DNA from: Streptomyces sp. SID12488 | Lineage (GTDB): Bacteria > Actinomycetota > Actinomycetes > Streptomycetales > Streptomycetaceae | DNA: 64,000 nt | Assembly (NCBI RefSeq): GCF_010548275.1 | Contig: NZ_JAAGLT010000024.1 | Location: 1 to 64,000, forward strand | Direction: 5' to 3' | Shown here: piece after piece, positions 50,152 through 60,833 of the stretch | How the letters are laid out: each line of letters begins with the position of its first letter | Position numbering within the stretch: position 1 is the first letter of the stretch | Translations under genes and position numbers: made by a program | The notes under the pieces: model-generated | What the model was told of the DNA's origin: nothing | The model's input: only the letters and a program-made list of their open reading frames with translations | Databases searched by the model: none

Positions 50152-51903
50152 CTACTTCTTCGTGGTGCCGATGTTGAGGTAGTCGTACTGACCGCTGAAG
50201 GCCGCCGTGGAGACCAGGTTGGTGAAGTTGTCCGGGCGGTACAGCAGGACCTTGAAGTACGTCAGCGGGACGAGGGCAGCCGCGTCCATCGTCTTCGCGT
50301 CGACCTCGGTGTACATGGCGTCACGCGCGGCCTTGTCCTCGGTGCCGATCGCCTTGCCCAGCAGCTCGTTGACGCTCTTGTCGTCGAACTGCGAGAGGTT
50401 GGTGTTGCCCGAGGCGCCGATGGCGTCGCCGTGCAGGATCTGCTGGAGGAAGCCGTAGCCGGACGGCCAGTCGGCACCCCACTGCATCATCATCAGACCG
50501 ACGTTGTTCTCCGCGTCCCACTTCGGGACACCCGCGTAGTCGGTGAAGTACTTGCCCGACGGGAACTGCTTCAGGCTGGCGTTGATGCCGGCGGCCTTGA
50601 GCGAGTTGATGATCGCGGTGGCCGCGTCGATCTCCGCCGGACGGTCGCTGCGCGCGGTGATGCTGGTGTTGATCGTGGTCTGGCCACAGGCCTTGAGGGC
50701 CGCCTTGGCCTTGGTCACGTCACCCTTGTTGCCGTCGGTGGCGTAGACGTCCGCCTTCGCGTAACCGGGGATGTCCGGCGGGAGGACGGTCGTGGCGATC
50801 TCACCACGGATCGGGCCGCCCTCGGCGGTCTGCACCGAGACCTTGTCGATCGCGTACTGCACGGCCTTGCGGCACTCGACGTTGTCGAACGGCTTCAGCT
50901 TGGTGTTGATCGCCATGTAGACGAGACGGCCACCGAAGGTGTTGTCGGTGCTGGCCTTCTTGTCGGCGTTGTTGACGACGTCGGCCTGGGTCGCGGCCTG
51001 GACACCCGTACCACCCAGGTCGATCGCGTTACCGGCCTGGACGTCCTGGTCGATGGTCTCCGCGTTGACCTTCAGGTTGACCACGATCTTGTCCGGGTAC
51101 TGCTTGCGCAGCGGGTCGGTCGCGGCGTCCCAGTTCTCGTTGCGGACGAGGACGGCCTGCTTGCCCTCGTCGTAGCTCTGGAACTTGTACGAGCCCGAGG
51201 ACACGATGCTCTTGACGTAGTCGATGCCCTTGTCCTTGGACTGGGGCACCGGCGCCGTCTGAGGCTGCGCGGCCAGGTAGTCGAACTCCTGGAAGGCGCG
51301 GTTGAGCTTGAAGACGACCGTGGTGTCGTCCGGCGTCTGGATGGACGCGAGGCCGCCGGCGCTCTTGTCCTTGTACGGACCCTTGTACTTGTCGCCGCCG
51401 TCGAGGAACTGCTGGAAGTAGTTCGGGCCGAGGGAGAGCACGTCACGCGCGAAGTTGGAGCGCTCGACGGCGTACTTGACGTCCTTCGAGGTGATCGCGG
51501 TGCCGTCCTGGTACTTCAGCCCCGAACGGAGCTTGTACGTCCAGGTCTTGCCGCCGTCACTCGGCACACCGGCGCTCTCGGCGAGGTCCGGGACCAGCTC
51601 GTTGCCCTTGTCACCAGGACCGGGCTTGAAGGTCATCAGCGGGCGGGCGTACAGCCGGCTGAAGTTGAACATGTACCCGTAGTACGTGTTGCCGGGGTCG
51701 AAGGAGTCCGGGACGTCCGAGTACTCGTACGTGACCGTGCCCCCCTTCTGGGTGGAAGCGTTGACGACGCCCTTGGTCGCCGCGTTGGCCCCAGCCGCCT
51801 TGGTACCGTCGTCCGTCTTTCCGTCATCGGCTTTACTGCAGCCCGCGAGCAACAGGCTCGCAGATCCGATCGCCGCAACCGCGGCCAGCGCTGACCTTCG
51901 CAT
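50152..51903 (-). CDS. Oligopeptide-binding lipoprotein of the ABC transporter (SBP family 5)
   Basis: The 583-aa protein has a lipoprotein signal (LAAVAAIGSASLLLAGCS, lipobox LAGC) and the family 5 solute-binding fold, marked by DLAESAGVPSDGGKTWTYKL and KYAVERSNFA. It captures peptides at the membrane for the OppBC permease. ATG 51903 (MRRSALAAV) has GGAGAAG at good spacing; an upstream ATG at 51924 is less likely because the signal peptide starts at MRRS. Confidence 0.93.
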   Translation of the reverse strand: MRRSALAAVAAIGSASLLLAGCSKADDGKTDDGTKAAGANAATKGVVNASTQKGGTVTYEYSDVPDSFDPGNTYYGYMFNFSRLYARPLMTFKPGPGDKGNELVPDLAESAGVPSDGGKTWTYKLRSGLKYQDGTAITSKDVKYAVERSNFARDVLSLGPNYFQQFLDGGDKYKGPYKDKSAGGLASIQTPDDTTVVFKLNRAFQEFDYLAAQPQTAPVPQSKDKGIDYVKSIVSSGSYKFQSYDEGKQAVLVRNENWDAATDPLRKQYPDKIVVNLKVNAETIDQDVQAGNAIDLGGTGVQAATQADVVNNADKKASTDNTFGGRLVYMAINTKLKPFDNVECRKAVQYAIDKVSVQTAEGGPIRGEIATTVLPPDIPGYAKADVYATDGNKGDVTKAKAALKACGQTTINTSITARSDRPAEIDAATAIINSLKAAGINASLKQFPSGKYFTDYAGVPKWDAENNVGLMMMQWGADWPSGYGFLQQILHGDAIGASGNTNLSQFDDKSVNELLGKAIGTEDKAARDAMYTEVDAKTMDAAALVPLTYFKVLLYRPDNFTNLVSTAAFSGQYDYLNIGTTKK

Positions 51904-51959
51904 GATGGTCTGCTTCTCCTCCATTAGTGGAAACTTGCTGAACTCCCGTTGCGGCCGCA

Positions 51960-52958
51960 TCAGCGGCTGCGCGGGTCGAGTGCGTCCCGGAGACCGTCGC
52001 CGAGCAGGTTGAACGCCAGGACGGTCACGAAGATGGCGAGGCCGGGCACGATCATGTACTGCGGGTCGACCTGGTAGAAGTCGACGGCCTGGTTGAGCAT
52101 GCCGCCCCAGGAAGCCTGCGGGGGCTGGATACCGACGCCGAGGAAGCTCAGGGACGCCTCGAAGAGGATGTTGGTCGGGATGAGCAGCGTCGAGTAGACG
52201 ATGATCGGGCCGACCAGGTTCGGCAGCAGCTCCCGGAAGAGGATGTACGGCCCCCTGGCGCCCATTCCCCGGGAGGCGTCCACGAACTCGCGCTCACGCA
52301 GGGCCAGCGTCTGGCCGCGGACGATGCGTCCCAGGTAGGGCCAGTTGAAGAAGCCGATGACGAAGATCAGCACGCTGATGTGGAGCGGGAGCCCTTCCAG
52401 ACCGAACGCGCCGCCCTGCAGCGTGGCGGAGATGGCGATGGCGAACAGCAGGAGGGGGAAGGCGAGGAAGGTGTCCATCAGCCGGCTGATGATCGTGTCG
52501 ACCCGGCCGCCGTAGTAGCCGGCGATCACACCGAGGATCGTGCCGATCACGTTGGACAGGACCGTGGCGCCGAAGGCGACGACCAGCGAGACCCAGGAAC
52601 CCTCCAGGATGCGGGTGGCGATGTCGCGCCCGAACTTCGGTTCGACACCGAGCGGGTGGTCCCAGCTCATGCCGCCGAAGCCGCCCTTGGGGAGGGAGGT
52701 GTTGGGGTCGATCAGATCCTGGTTGAAGGCGTTGGGGTCGAGGCCGAACAGCGCCTGGATGGGCCGGGAGAGGACCGCGACCAGGACCAGCAGGATGACG
52801 ATGACTCCGCCGGCGACCGCCACCTTGTCCCTCTTGAACCGGGACCAGGCGATCTGCCCCAGGGAACGGCCCTCGATCTGCCCCTTACCGGCGCCGGCGA
52901 GCACAGCCTCCGGCTGTACCTCGGCTGCCGCTGCGGTGGTCTCGATCGGTGCGGTCAC
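51960..52958 (-). CDS. Oligopeptide ABC transporter permease (OppC/DppC type)
   Basis: The 332-aa permease has a cytoplasmic N-terminal segment (QIAWSRFKRDKVAVAGG, typical of OppC), six helices and the EAA motif (DASRGMGARGPYILFRELLPN). GTG start. It is the first gene of the operon, before the binding protein, whereas many opp operons begin with oppA. Confidence 0.92.
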   Translation of the reverse strand: MTAPIETTAAAAEVQPEAVLAGAGKGQIEGRSLGQIAWSRFKRDKVAVAGGVIVILLVLVAVLSRPIQALFGLDPNAFNQDLIDPNTSLPKGGFGGMSWDHPLGVEPKFGRDIATRILEGSWVSLVVAFGATVLSNVIGTILGVIAGYYGGRVDTIISRLMDTFLAFPLLLFAIAISATLQGGAFGLEGLPLHISVLIFVIGFFNWPYLGRIVRGQTLALREREFVDASRGMGARGPYILFRELLPNLVGPIIVYSTLLIPTNILFEASLSFLGVGIQPPQASWGGMLNQAVDFYQVDPQYMIVPGLAIFVTVLAFNLLGDGLRDALDPRSR

Positions 52959-53379
52959 AGGACCCGACCCCTCTCGCCGGTGGTGACCGGCCTACGCCTG
53001 CCGCTGTCTGCGGCTTGATTCACTTGCTCGCCGGGCAGGGCCGCAGATGATGCGACCCGGTTAACCGGCTGTTCATTACTGCTGACGATCCGTGCTGATT
53101 AGTCGACTTAGCCATGCGCCGCCGACCGCAGGATCGATGACCCCATCGTCTGACAGGCGAGTCTTCAGTGATTCGGCGATCACGTGAAAGGTCTGTCGGC
53201 GAAAGTATGCGCAACCGTGATGCGGTCCTGTGGATTCCGTTATCCGAACAGTGGGTAACGACCCTCGGACGCGGGGCAGTTGGTACAGAAAGGACATCTG
53301 GACTCTATCGCGACTATCCGTCGCTATCTACGCGCGAAGACCGTGGCGCGTGAATTCGGCCGTACGTGTGAAGCTCCGC
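52959..53379. promoter_or_regulatory. 421-bp non-coding region upstream of the opp operon
   Basis: No credible gene is present. It contains a perfect 12-bp palindrome CCGGTTAACCGG (53057-53068), about 100 bp before the oppC start, and a dyad GTTATCC/GGGTAAC near 53239-53259. The region must hold the opp promoter. Short frames here show no codon bias. Confidence 0.5.
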
Positions 53380-54195
53380 TCAGTAACGACCCCGCGCGGG
53401 CGGATACCCGTATCCGCCGGCCGGGGACTGCGGGGCTTGGGGCGGGGCGGCGATCGCGTGGGCCTCCCGGTCGTAGAACGGCCGGGCGTTCGCGCGCAGC
53501 CACATCACGACCGGGTCCTGCTCGTCCGACATCGCGACCGTCGACACCGGCAGTCCGTCGGGAACCGCCCCTATCGACTGCTGCATCATCGCGCGCACCG
53601 AGTCCACGGCGGGCGGCGAGGTGTCGTACACGTCCAGCCCGATGGCCAGATACGGCGCGCCGAGCGCCGGCTGCACCCAGGCGCGGCGCAGGGAGCGGAC
53701 CGCCGGGGTGCGGTGGGCGTTCTGCGAGAGGAGGGCGTAGAACTGCGGGATCTCGATGCCGGGTTCGGCCAGCCGCAGGGGGCCGGCGGGCTGGCGCTCC
53801 AGGCCCGCCGCGATCCGGCGCAGGTCGAGCCAGGGGATGCCGACGCCGCCGCCCGGGGAGTGCGGGTTGAGCCAGAGGCCGTACTGGTCCGGGTAGAGGG
53901 TGCGGGCCACGTCGAGGCCGTCGACCACCTCGTACGACCTGTTCCAGCCACTGACCGACAGCTCCTGCGCGGAGGTCACACAGGGCGCGTAGCCGTACCC
54001 GTCGACCTGCATGTTTCCGTACTGCGCGTCGGGGGAGCCGGCCTGGCCGTGCCAGAGCAGCATCCAGATCTGGCCGGAGGAGGGGGTCGCGAGGGCGCGC
54101 AGGAGCGCCTCGTAGGCGTCGTAACGCCCGGGCGTCACCTGGCGCAGCATGTGCTCGACCTGACCGGCCGCGGCCGTGCCCGACGCGCTCACCAT
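53380..54195 (-). CDS. SseB-like protein (first of two)
   Basis: The 271-aa soluble protein is built from an SseB N-terminal domain (YEALLRALATPSSGQIWMLLWHGQ...) and a C-terminal SseB-type domain (DVYDTSPPAVDSVRAMM ... WLRANARPFYDRE), with a Gly/Tyr/Pro-rich tail. E. coli SseB was named because excess causes enhanced serine sensitivity; the molecular role is unknown. ATG 54195 has GAAGGG 6 bases upstream. The next gene upstream is a paralogue, and serine/glycine catabolic genes follow beyond it. Confidence 0.8.
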   Translation of the reverse strand: MVSASGTAAAGQVEHMLRQVTPGRYDAYEALLRALATPSSGQIWMLLWHGQAGSPDAQYGNMQVDGYGYAPCVTSAQELSVSGWNRSYEVVDGLDVARTLYPDQYGLWLNPHSPGGGVGIPWLDLRRIAAGLERQPAGPLRLAEPGIEIPQFYALLSQNAHRTPAVRSLRRAWVQPALGAPYLAIGLDVYDTSPPAVDSVRAMMQQSIGAVPDGLPVSTVAMSDEQDPVVMWLRANARPFYDREAHAIAAPPQAPQSPAGGYGYPPARGRY

Positions 54196-54300
54196 TACCG
54201 ACCCTTCGTAACCCTGACCGAGTTGTGCGTTCCAGTTTAAGCAGCGCCACTGACAGAGACGCTCCGGGAGAAGGCCGCCCGGCGGCCGGACCTGCCGTGT

Positions 54301-54378
54301 TTGGGCGGCTGGCCCATTGTGGCCGGTCGCGCCCCCGTGGCGCAGCCACAACATGTCACAGCGCCGCGCCCCTTTGGG
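54301..54378. repeat. Intergenic dispersed repeat, second family
   Basis: On the minus strand it reads AAGGGGCGCGGCGCTGTGAC and continues with GGCTGCGCCACGGGGGCGCG. I recall close relatives between many Streptomyces genes. It lies between the two SseB-like genes. No second copy is in this window, so assignment rests on memory. Confidence 0.45.
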
Positions 54379-54385
54379 AGCGCTT

Positions 54386-55192
54386 TCAGTACCCGTGTTG
54401 ATAGAAGGGACGCACCTTCTCCCGCAGCCAGTCCGTCACCGGGTCCTGGGCTATGTCCAGGAAGACCAGGTTCACCGGCCAGGGGGAGGGCGTGCGGCCC
54501 AGCGCTCTGGCCAGGGCGTCCATCGGGATGGTGCGGGCCAGCGGGTCCCAGGGGGAGAGTTCGACGCCGACGAACATGACGGGGGCGGCCGTCTCGATCG
54601 CCGCCAGGCAGCGGCGGGCCGTCCGGACCACGCCCGTGCCCGCGAACTCCGTCGCCGCGGCGGTGAGGAAGTCGACCGGGTCCTCCTGCCAGTTGGGCTC
54701 GTAGAGGCGGACGCGTCCGCCGCCGGCGCCGGCGCCGTCGAGGATGGTGCGGCCGGAGCGGCAGAGCTGGGCCACGGCCTGCGGGGGCAGCGGGACGCCG
54801 ACCGTCCCGTCCGGGTTCACGGCGATGCCGACCTGGGGAGGCAGGCCCCGGGCGAACTCGACGGCGGGGGCCACGGTGTACGACACATGACCGCCGACGA
54901 CCTGCCGGAACTGTTCCTCCGAGCTGAAGACCGGCACGTACGCCTGGCCCTGGATGTCCATCATGGGCAGGTCGAGGGGGCCGGTGTAGGGGCCGCCGCC
55001 GGACGGGAGGGGGACCCAGACGAAGCTTCGGCCGAGGACCTCGACGATGCGGGCGCCCGCGCCGGGGACGCCGAGGGATGCCGAGAGCACCTCCTCCAGC
55101 TCGTTGCCGGGCCATCCGCCGTGCGAGTGCGGGTGTGCCTGCGCCGGGAAACCCCCGGGAAAGTCCGGGGGGAAGTCCGCCGGCATGTCCAT
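54386..55192 (-). CDS. SseB-like protein (second of two)
   Basis: The 268-aa protein has a Pro/His-rich start (MDMPADFPPDF ...), an SseB domain (NELEEVLSASLGVPGAGARIVEVL ... YVPVFSSEEQFRQVV) and a C-terminal domain ending WLREKVRPFYQHGY, which parallels the end of the neighbouring protein (WLRANARPFYDRE). The pair is therefore a tandem duplication that has diverged. ATG 55192 is used; ATG 55186 is possible. Function unknown. Confidence 0.8.
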   Translation of the reverse strand: MDMPADFPPDFPGGFPAQAHPHSHGGWPGNELEEVLSASLGVPGAGARIVEVLGRSFVWVPLPSGGGPYTGPLDLPMMDIQGQAYVPVFSSEEQFRQVVGGHVSYTVAPAVEFARGLPPQVGIAVNPDGTVGVPLPPQAVAQLCRSGRTILDGAGAGGGRVRLYEPNWQEDPVDFLTAAATEFAGTGVVRTARRCLAAIETAAPVMFVGVELSPWDPLARTIPMDALARALGRTPSPWPVNLVFLDIAQDPVTDWLREKVRPFYQHGY

Positions 55193-55285
55193 CTGCCTAC
55201 CGCCTGCTGTGAACCGCTGCCCTGAGTCCCTGGATGGGAGTCCCTTAATGGGCAAAACCCTAACCGGCCCCGGCGACCACGGCGG

Positions 55286-55966
55286 TCAGTCCGCGAAGTC
55301 GATCCTGCGCAGGATGTCCGCCGCGTCCCGGTCGATCAGCACCGCCGAGCCGCAGCCCTCCGGCAGATTCCCCTTCTCCACCGAGCGCAGCAGCCGCGAG
55401 GCGGCCTGGCGGTGGCGCAGGAACGCGTACCGCGAGACGCCCCGGCCGCGTTCGCGCTGGCCCTCCAGGGCCTCGTCCGGGGTGACGTCGAGGAGGAGCA
55501 GATGCAGGGTGCCGCCCCGGCGGCGGGCCTCGCGGACCAGCCAGCCGCGCACCCAGGCCTGCGTACCGCAGTCGTGCACGACGACTCCGGTGCCGGAGCG
55601 CAGGGCGCGGCGCAGTCCGGCGTAGTGGGCGAGGCGGACGAGAGGGCGGTAGACGGCGTAGGGCAGGAAGGAGGGCGTACGGGCGTCCCAGCGGTCGCGG
55701 GTGTTCTGGGAGTCGATGCCGGTGGCGCGCACCGCCCGGCGCATCAGCGTGGACTTGCCGCTGCCGGGCAGGCCGGTGACCACGACGAGGTCGCGGGCGC
55801 CGAAGGTGAGGCCGTGCGGGCTGTGGCCCGAGCGCTCCCGCAGGTCACGGATCACGGGTTCCGGGCGCGAGGCGAACTCCTCCCGGGCAGGGGCGGCCGG
55901 CTGCTTGGGCAGCGCGTCGGTCAGCGCGAGGGCCGAGGTCGTCGCGTACGCCGTGGTCCTGTTCAC
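55286..55966 (-). CDS. P-loop ATPase/kinase-like protein (AAA_33 type)
   Basis: The 226-aa protein has a Walker A GLPGSGKSTL (about residue 65) and a Walker B-like strand LHLLLLDV, the arrangement of small P-loop kinases and zeta-toxin-like proteins. An N-terminal tail of about 50 residues precedes the domain. The phosphorylated substrate is unknown. GTG start with GGAGGA 8-9 bases upstream. It is on the same strand as the two SseB-like genes and divergent from the glycine riboswitch. Confidence 0.82.
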   Translation of the reverse strand: MNRTTAYATTSALALTDALPKQPAAPAREEFASRPEPVIRDLRERSGHSPHGLTFGARDLVVVTGLPGSGKSTLMRRAVRATGIDSQNTRDRWDARTPSFLPYAVYRPLVRLAHYAGLRRALRSGTGVVVHDCGTQAWVRGWLVREARRRGGTLHLLLLDVTPDEALEGQRERGRGVSRYAFLRHRQAASRLLRSVEKGNLPEGCGSAVLIDRDAADILRRIDFAD

Positions 55967-56192
55967 CGTGATCGTCCTCCCATGGGGTCGGGAAGTACCG
56001 TCCCCGTCGAGTGTAAAGAGAAGGTAATACGCGGTGGCTCCCGATTGGGTCCGCTTACTGCAACAGGCCTGCTACAGGCCGGTATGCGCATCCGGGACGC
56101 GCCTGTGTCCCCTCTGTGAAGGGTCCCCCTGCCGTGCCGAAGGAATGCGTGCGATGATGTGCCCGCCAACTGCATACCGGCCGCTTGAATCC

Positions 56193-56412
56193 GCGCGGGA
56201 GAGTTCCGGGCACCTATGGGTACCCGGGCGCCGAAGGAGCAAGTCCCTCCCTTGAATCTCTCAGGCCCCGTTACCGCGCGGGCGAGGCACATCTGAAAAG
56301 CGGGCCGCAGGTCGTCACGACCAGTGGCTCCACCCAAGGTGCAAGTCTGTGACCTGCGTTTTCACGCTTCCGGTCACGACGAACCTCTCAGGTTCCGATG
56401 ACAGATGGGGAG
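56193..56412 (+). ncRNA. Tandem glycine riboswitch upstream of gcvT
   Basis: Two glycine aptamers follow each other. The first spans about 56193-56306, with GCGCCGAAGGAGCAAG (56228-56243) and TGAATCTCTCAGGCC (56253-56267). The second spans about 56310-56412, with AAGGTGCAAG, GAACCTCTCAGGTTCC and the closing GATGACAGATGGGG. These are the classic class signatures. Glycine binding normally turns on the cleavage-system genes; the gcvT start is 37 bases after the end. Confidence 0.93.
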
Positions 56413-56448
56413 GAACGACCTCGCCGTCATGCCCTGGGAGCACCACCG

Positions 56449-57570
56449 ATGAGCAGTAGCCCACTTCCGCGTACGACCGCCCTCGATGCCCTGCATCGTT
56501 CGCTCGGCGCCACCATGACCGACTTCGCCGGCTGGGACATGCCTCTGCGGTACGGCTCCGAGCGCGACGAGCATCTGGCCGTGCGCACGAAGGCCGGCCT
56601 CTTCGACCTCTCCCACATGGGCGAGATCACCGTGACAGGGGCGCAGGCCGCCGCCCTGCTCGACCACGCCCTCGTCGGCAACATCGGGTCCGTCGCCGTG
56701 GGCCGTGCCCGCTACACCATGATCTGCCGGGCCGACGGCGGCATCCTCGACGACCTGATCGTCTACCGCCTGGCCGAGACCGAGTACCTGGTCGTGGCCA
56801 ACGCCGGAAACGCGCAGGTGGTGCTGGACGCCCTGCTGGAGCGCGCCGAGGGCTTCGACGCGCTGGTCCGCGACGACCGGGACGCCTACGCGCTGATCGC
56901 CGTCCAGGGCCCCGAGGCTCCGGGCATCCTCGCCGCACTCACCGACGCCGATCTCGACAGCCTGAAGTACTACGCGGGTCTGCCCGGCACGGTCGCCGGC
57001 GTCCCCGCCCTGATCGCGCGCACCGGATACACCGGCGAGGACGGCTTCGAGCTGTTCGTGGCGCCGGGTGACGCAGAGAAGGTGTGGCAGGCGCTGACCG
57101 ATGCGGGCACGCCCGTCGGGCTTGTCCCCTGCGGACTGTCCTGCCGGGACACCCTGCGCCTTGAGGCGGGCATGCCGCTGTACGGGCACGAGCTGACCAC
57201 CTCCCTCACCCCCTTCGACGCCGGCCTCGGCCGGGTCGTCAAGTTCGAGAAGGCGGGCGACTTCGTGGGCCGCGCGGCCCTGCGCGAGGCCGCCGAGCGC
57301 GCTTCGTACGAGCCGCCGCGGGTACTCGTCGGCCTGGTCGCCGAGGGTCGCCGCGTCCCGCGCGCCGGGTACGCGGTCGTCGCCGGCGGCCGGGTGATCG
57401 GCGAGGTCACCTCGGGCGCCCCCTCCCCCACGCTCGGGAAGCCGATCGCGATGGCGTACGTCGACGCCACGCACTCGGCGCCGGGTACGGCGGGCGTGGG
57501 CGTGGACATCCGGGGCAGCCACGAGCCGTACGAGGTCGTGGCGCTGCCCTTCTACAAGCGCCGGAAGTAG
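56449..57570 (+). CDS. gcvT: Glycine cleavage system T protein (aminomethyltransferase)
   Basis: GcvT transfers the methylene unit from aminomethyl-lipoyl GcvH to tetrahydrofolate, releasing ammonia. The 373-aa protein has MTDFAGWDMPLRYG, FDLSHMGEI, the folate-binding region and RTGYTGEDGFE. ATG 56449 (MSSSPLPRTTAL) has GGGAG upstream; the frame before it overlaps the riboswitch and is not coding. Glycine controls it through the riboswitch. Confidence 0.96.
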   Translation: MSSSPLPRTTALDALHRSLGATMTDFAGWDMPLRYGSERDEHLAVRTKAGLFDLSHMGEITVTGAQAAALLDHALVGNIGSVAVGRARYTMICRADGGILDDLIVYRLAETEYLVVANAGNAQVVLDALLERAEGFDALVRDDRDAYALIAVQGPEAPGILAALTDADLDSLKYYAGLPGTVAGVPALIARTGYTGEDGFELFVAPGDAEKVWQALTDAGTPVGLVPCGLSCRDTLRLEAGMPLYGHELTTSLTPFDAGLGRVVKFEKAGDFVGRAALREAAERASYEPPRVLVGLVAEGRRVPRAGYAVVAGGRVIGEVTSGAPSPTLGKPIAMAYVDATHSAPGTAGVGVDIRGSHEPYEVVALPFYKRRK

Positions 57571-57622
57571 CCCCGGCCGTCACTCGGGCGTCAGAAACAA
57601 CTGGTATCCCGTATCCCGTGTC

Positions 57623-57644
57623 CTGCCTGCTGACGGGCAGGCAG
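57623..57644 (+). terminator. Hairpin between gcvT and gcvH
   Basis: CTGCCTGC and GCAGGCAG form an 8-bp stem with a six-base loop followed by TTT. It lies in the 132-bp gcvT-gcvH gap, so gcvH-glyA-sdaA may be partly uncoupled from the riboswitch. Confidence 0.5.
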
Positions 57645-57702
57645 TTTCCCTGCGTAGTACCCCATGCATGACCAGTCCCCCGCATACAGGAGAATTCAGG
57701 CC

Positions 57703-58080
57703 ATGAGCAACCCCCAGCAGCTGCGCTACAGCAAGGAGCACGAGTGGCTGTCGGGCGCCGACAACGGCGTCTCGACGGTCGGTATCACCGAGCACGCGGC
57801 CAACGCGCTCGGCGATGTCGTGTACGTCCAGCTTCCCGAGGTCGGTGCCACGGTGACCGCGGGTGAGACCTGCGGTGAGCTGGAGTCGACCAAGTCGGTC
57901 AGCGACCTGTACTCCCCGGTCACCGGTGAGGTCACCGAGGTCAACGAGGACGTCTCCAACGATCCGTCACTGGTGAACTCCGCCCCGTTCGAGGGCGGTT
58001 GGCTCTTCAAGGTGCGCGTCTCGGAGGAGCCGGGCGACCTGCTCTCCGCGGACGAGTACACCGCGTTCTCCGGCAGCTGA
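57703..58080 (+). CDS. gcvH: Glycine cleavage system H protein (lipoyl carrier)
   Basis: The 125-aa H protein carries the lipoyl group that shuttles the aminomethyl moiety between GcvP, GcvT and dihydrolipoamide dehydrogenase. The lipoylated Lys is in ELESTKSVSDLYSP (about residue 65). The start motif LRYSKEHEWL is typical. ATG 57703 with AGGAGA upstream. gcvP is not in this window. Confidence 0.96.
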   Translation: MSNPQQLRYSKEHEWLSGADNGVSTVGITEHAANALGDVVYVQLPEVGATVTAGETCGELESTKSVSDLYSPVTGEVTEVNEDVSNDPSLVNSAPFEGGWLFKVRVSEEPGDLLSADEYTAFSGS

Positions 58081-58132
58081 GATCCCCGAGCCGAGTTTTC
58101 GAGGCACAAGGACCTAAGGACGTACTGACCCC

Positions 58133-59395
58133 ATGTCGATTCTGAACACGCCCCTGCACGAGCTCGACCCCGACATCGCCGCCGCCGTCGACGCCGAGCT
58201 GAACCGCCAGCAGTCCACCCTGGAGATGATCGCCTCGGAGAACTTCGCTCCGGTCGCGGTCATGGAGGCCCAGGGCTCGGTTCTCACCAACAAGTACGCC
58301 GAGGGCTACCCGGGCCGCCGCTACTACGGCGGCTGCGAGCATGTCGACGTCGCCGAGCAGATCGCGATCGACCGGGTCAAGGAGCTGTTCGGCGCCGAGT
58401 ACGCCAACGTGCAGCCGCACTCGGGCGCCTCCGCCAACCAGGCCGCCCTGTTCGCGCTGGCCCAGCCCGGCGACACCATCCTCGGCCTGGACCTGGCCCA
58501 CGGCGGCCACCTCACCCACGGGATGCGGCTGAACTTCTCCGGCAAGCAGTTCGACGTGGTCGCCTACCACGTGGACGAGGCCGGTCTGGTCGACATGGCC
58601 GAGCTGGAGCAGCTCGCCAAGGAGCACCGGCCGAAGGTGATCATCGCGGGCTGGTCGGCGTATCCGAGGCAGCTGGACTTCGCGGAGTTCCGCCGCATCG
58701 CGGACGAGGTCGGGGCCTACCTCTGGGTCGACATGGCGCACTTCGCCGGTCTGGTCGCGGCGGGCCTGCACCCGAACCCGGTGCCGTACGCGGACGTCGT
58801 CACCTCCACGACCCACAAGACGCTGGGCGGCCCGCGCGGCGGCATCATCCTGGCGAAGAAGGAGTTCGCGAAGAAGCTGAACTCGTCCGTCTTCCCGGGC
58901 TTCCAGGGCGGCCCCCTGGAGCACGTGATCGCGGCGAAGGCCGTCTCCTTCAAGGTCGCGGCGAGCGAGGAGTTCAAGGAGCGCCAGCAGCGTACGGTCG
59001 AGGGCGCGCAGCTCCTCGCCGAGCGCCTCGTGCGCGCCGACGTCACCGAGCACGGCGTCTCCGTCCTCTCCGGCGGTACGGACGTCCACCTGGTCCTCGT
59101 CGACCTCCGTAACTCCGAGCTGGACGGCAAGCAGGCGGAGGACCGTCTCCACGAGGTCGGCATCACCGTCAACCGGAACGCCATCCCGAACGACCCGCGT
59201 CCCCCGATGGTGACGTCGGGCCTGCGGATCGGCACCCCGGCCCTGGCCACCCGCGGCTTCACGACCGAGGACTTCACGGAGGTCGCGGACGTCATCGCCG
59301 AGAGCCTGAAGCCGACGTACGACGCCGACAGTCTGAAGGCGCGTGTGAAGGCGCTGGCCGACAAGCACCCGCTGTACCCCGGCCTGAACAAGTAG
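58133..59395 (+). CDS. glyA: Serine hydroxymethyltransferase
   Basis: GlyA interconverts serine and glycine with tetrahydrofolate. The 420-aa PLP enzyme shows the PLP Lys in TSTTHKTLGGPRGG (about residue 228), the substrate-binding HSGASANQAA and GMRLNFSGK. It lies 52 bp after gcvH, consistent with a glycine-to-serine catabolic route feeding SdaA. Confidence 0.97.
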   Translation: MSILNTPLHELDPDIAAAVDAELNRQQSTLEMIASENFAPVAVMEAQGSVLTNKYAEGYPGRRYYGGCEHVDVAEQIAIDRVKELFGAEYANVQPHSGASANQAALFALAQPGDTILGLDLAHGGHLTHGMRLNFSGKQFDVVAYHVDEAGLVDMAELEQLAKEHRPKVIIAGWSAYPRQLDFAEFRRIADEVGAYLWVDMAHFAGLVAAGLHPNPVPYADVVTSTTHKTLGGPRGGIILAKKEFAKKLNSSVFPGFQGGPLEHVIAAKAVSFKVAASEEFKERQQRTVEGAQLLAERLVRADVTEHGVSVLSGGTDVHLVLVDLRNSELDGKQAEDRLHEVGITVNRNAIPNDPRPPMVTSGLRIGTPALATRGFTTEDFTEVADVIAESLKPTYDADSLKARVKALADKHPLYPGLNK

Positions 59396-59415
59396 TAGCA
59401 GTACCCCTGGGGTGA

Positions 59416-59442
59416 GTGGGCTCCGCCCGGTGCGGAGCCCAC
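59416..59442 (+). terminator. Hairpin between glyA and sdaA
   Basis: GTGGGCTCCGC and its complement form an 11-bp stem with a CCGGT loop, 20 bases after the glyA stop and 23 bases before the sdaA start. It may only partly terminate. Confidence 0.6.
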
Positions 59443-59465
59443 CGCCCCCGTTCTGAGGAGTTCCC

Positions 59466-60833
<1,368 letters not shown>

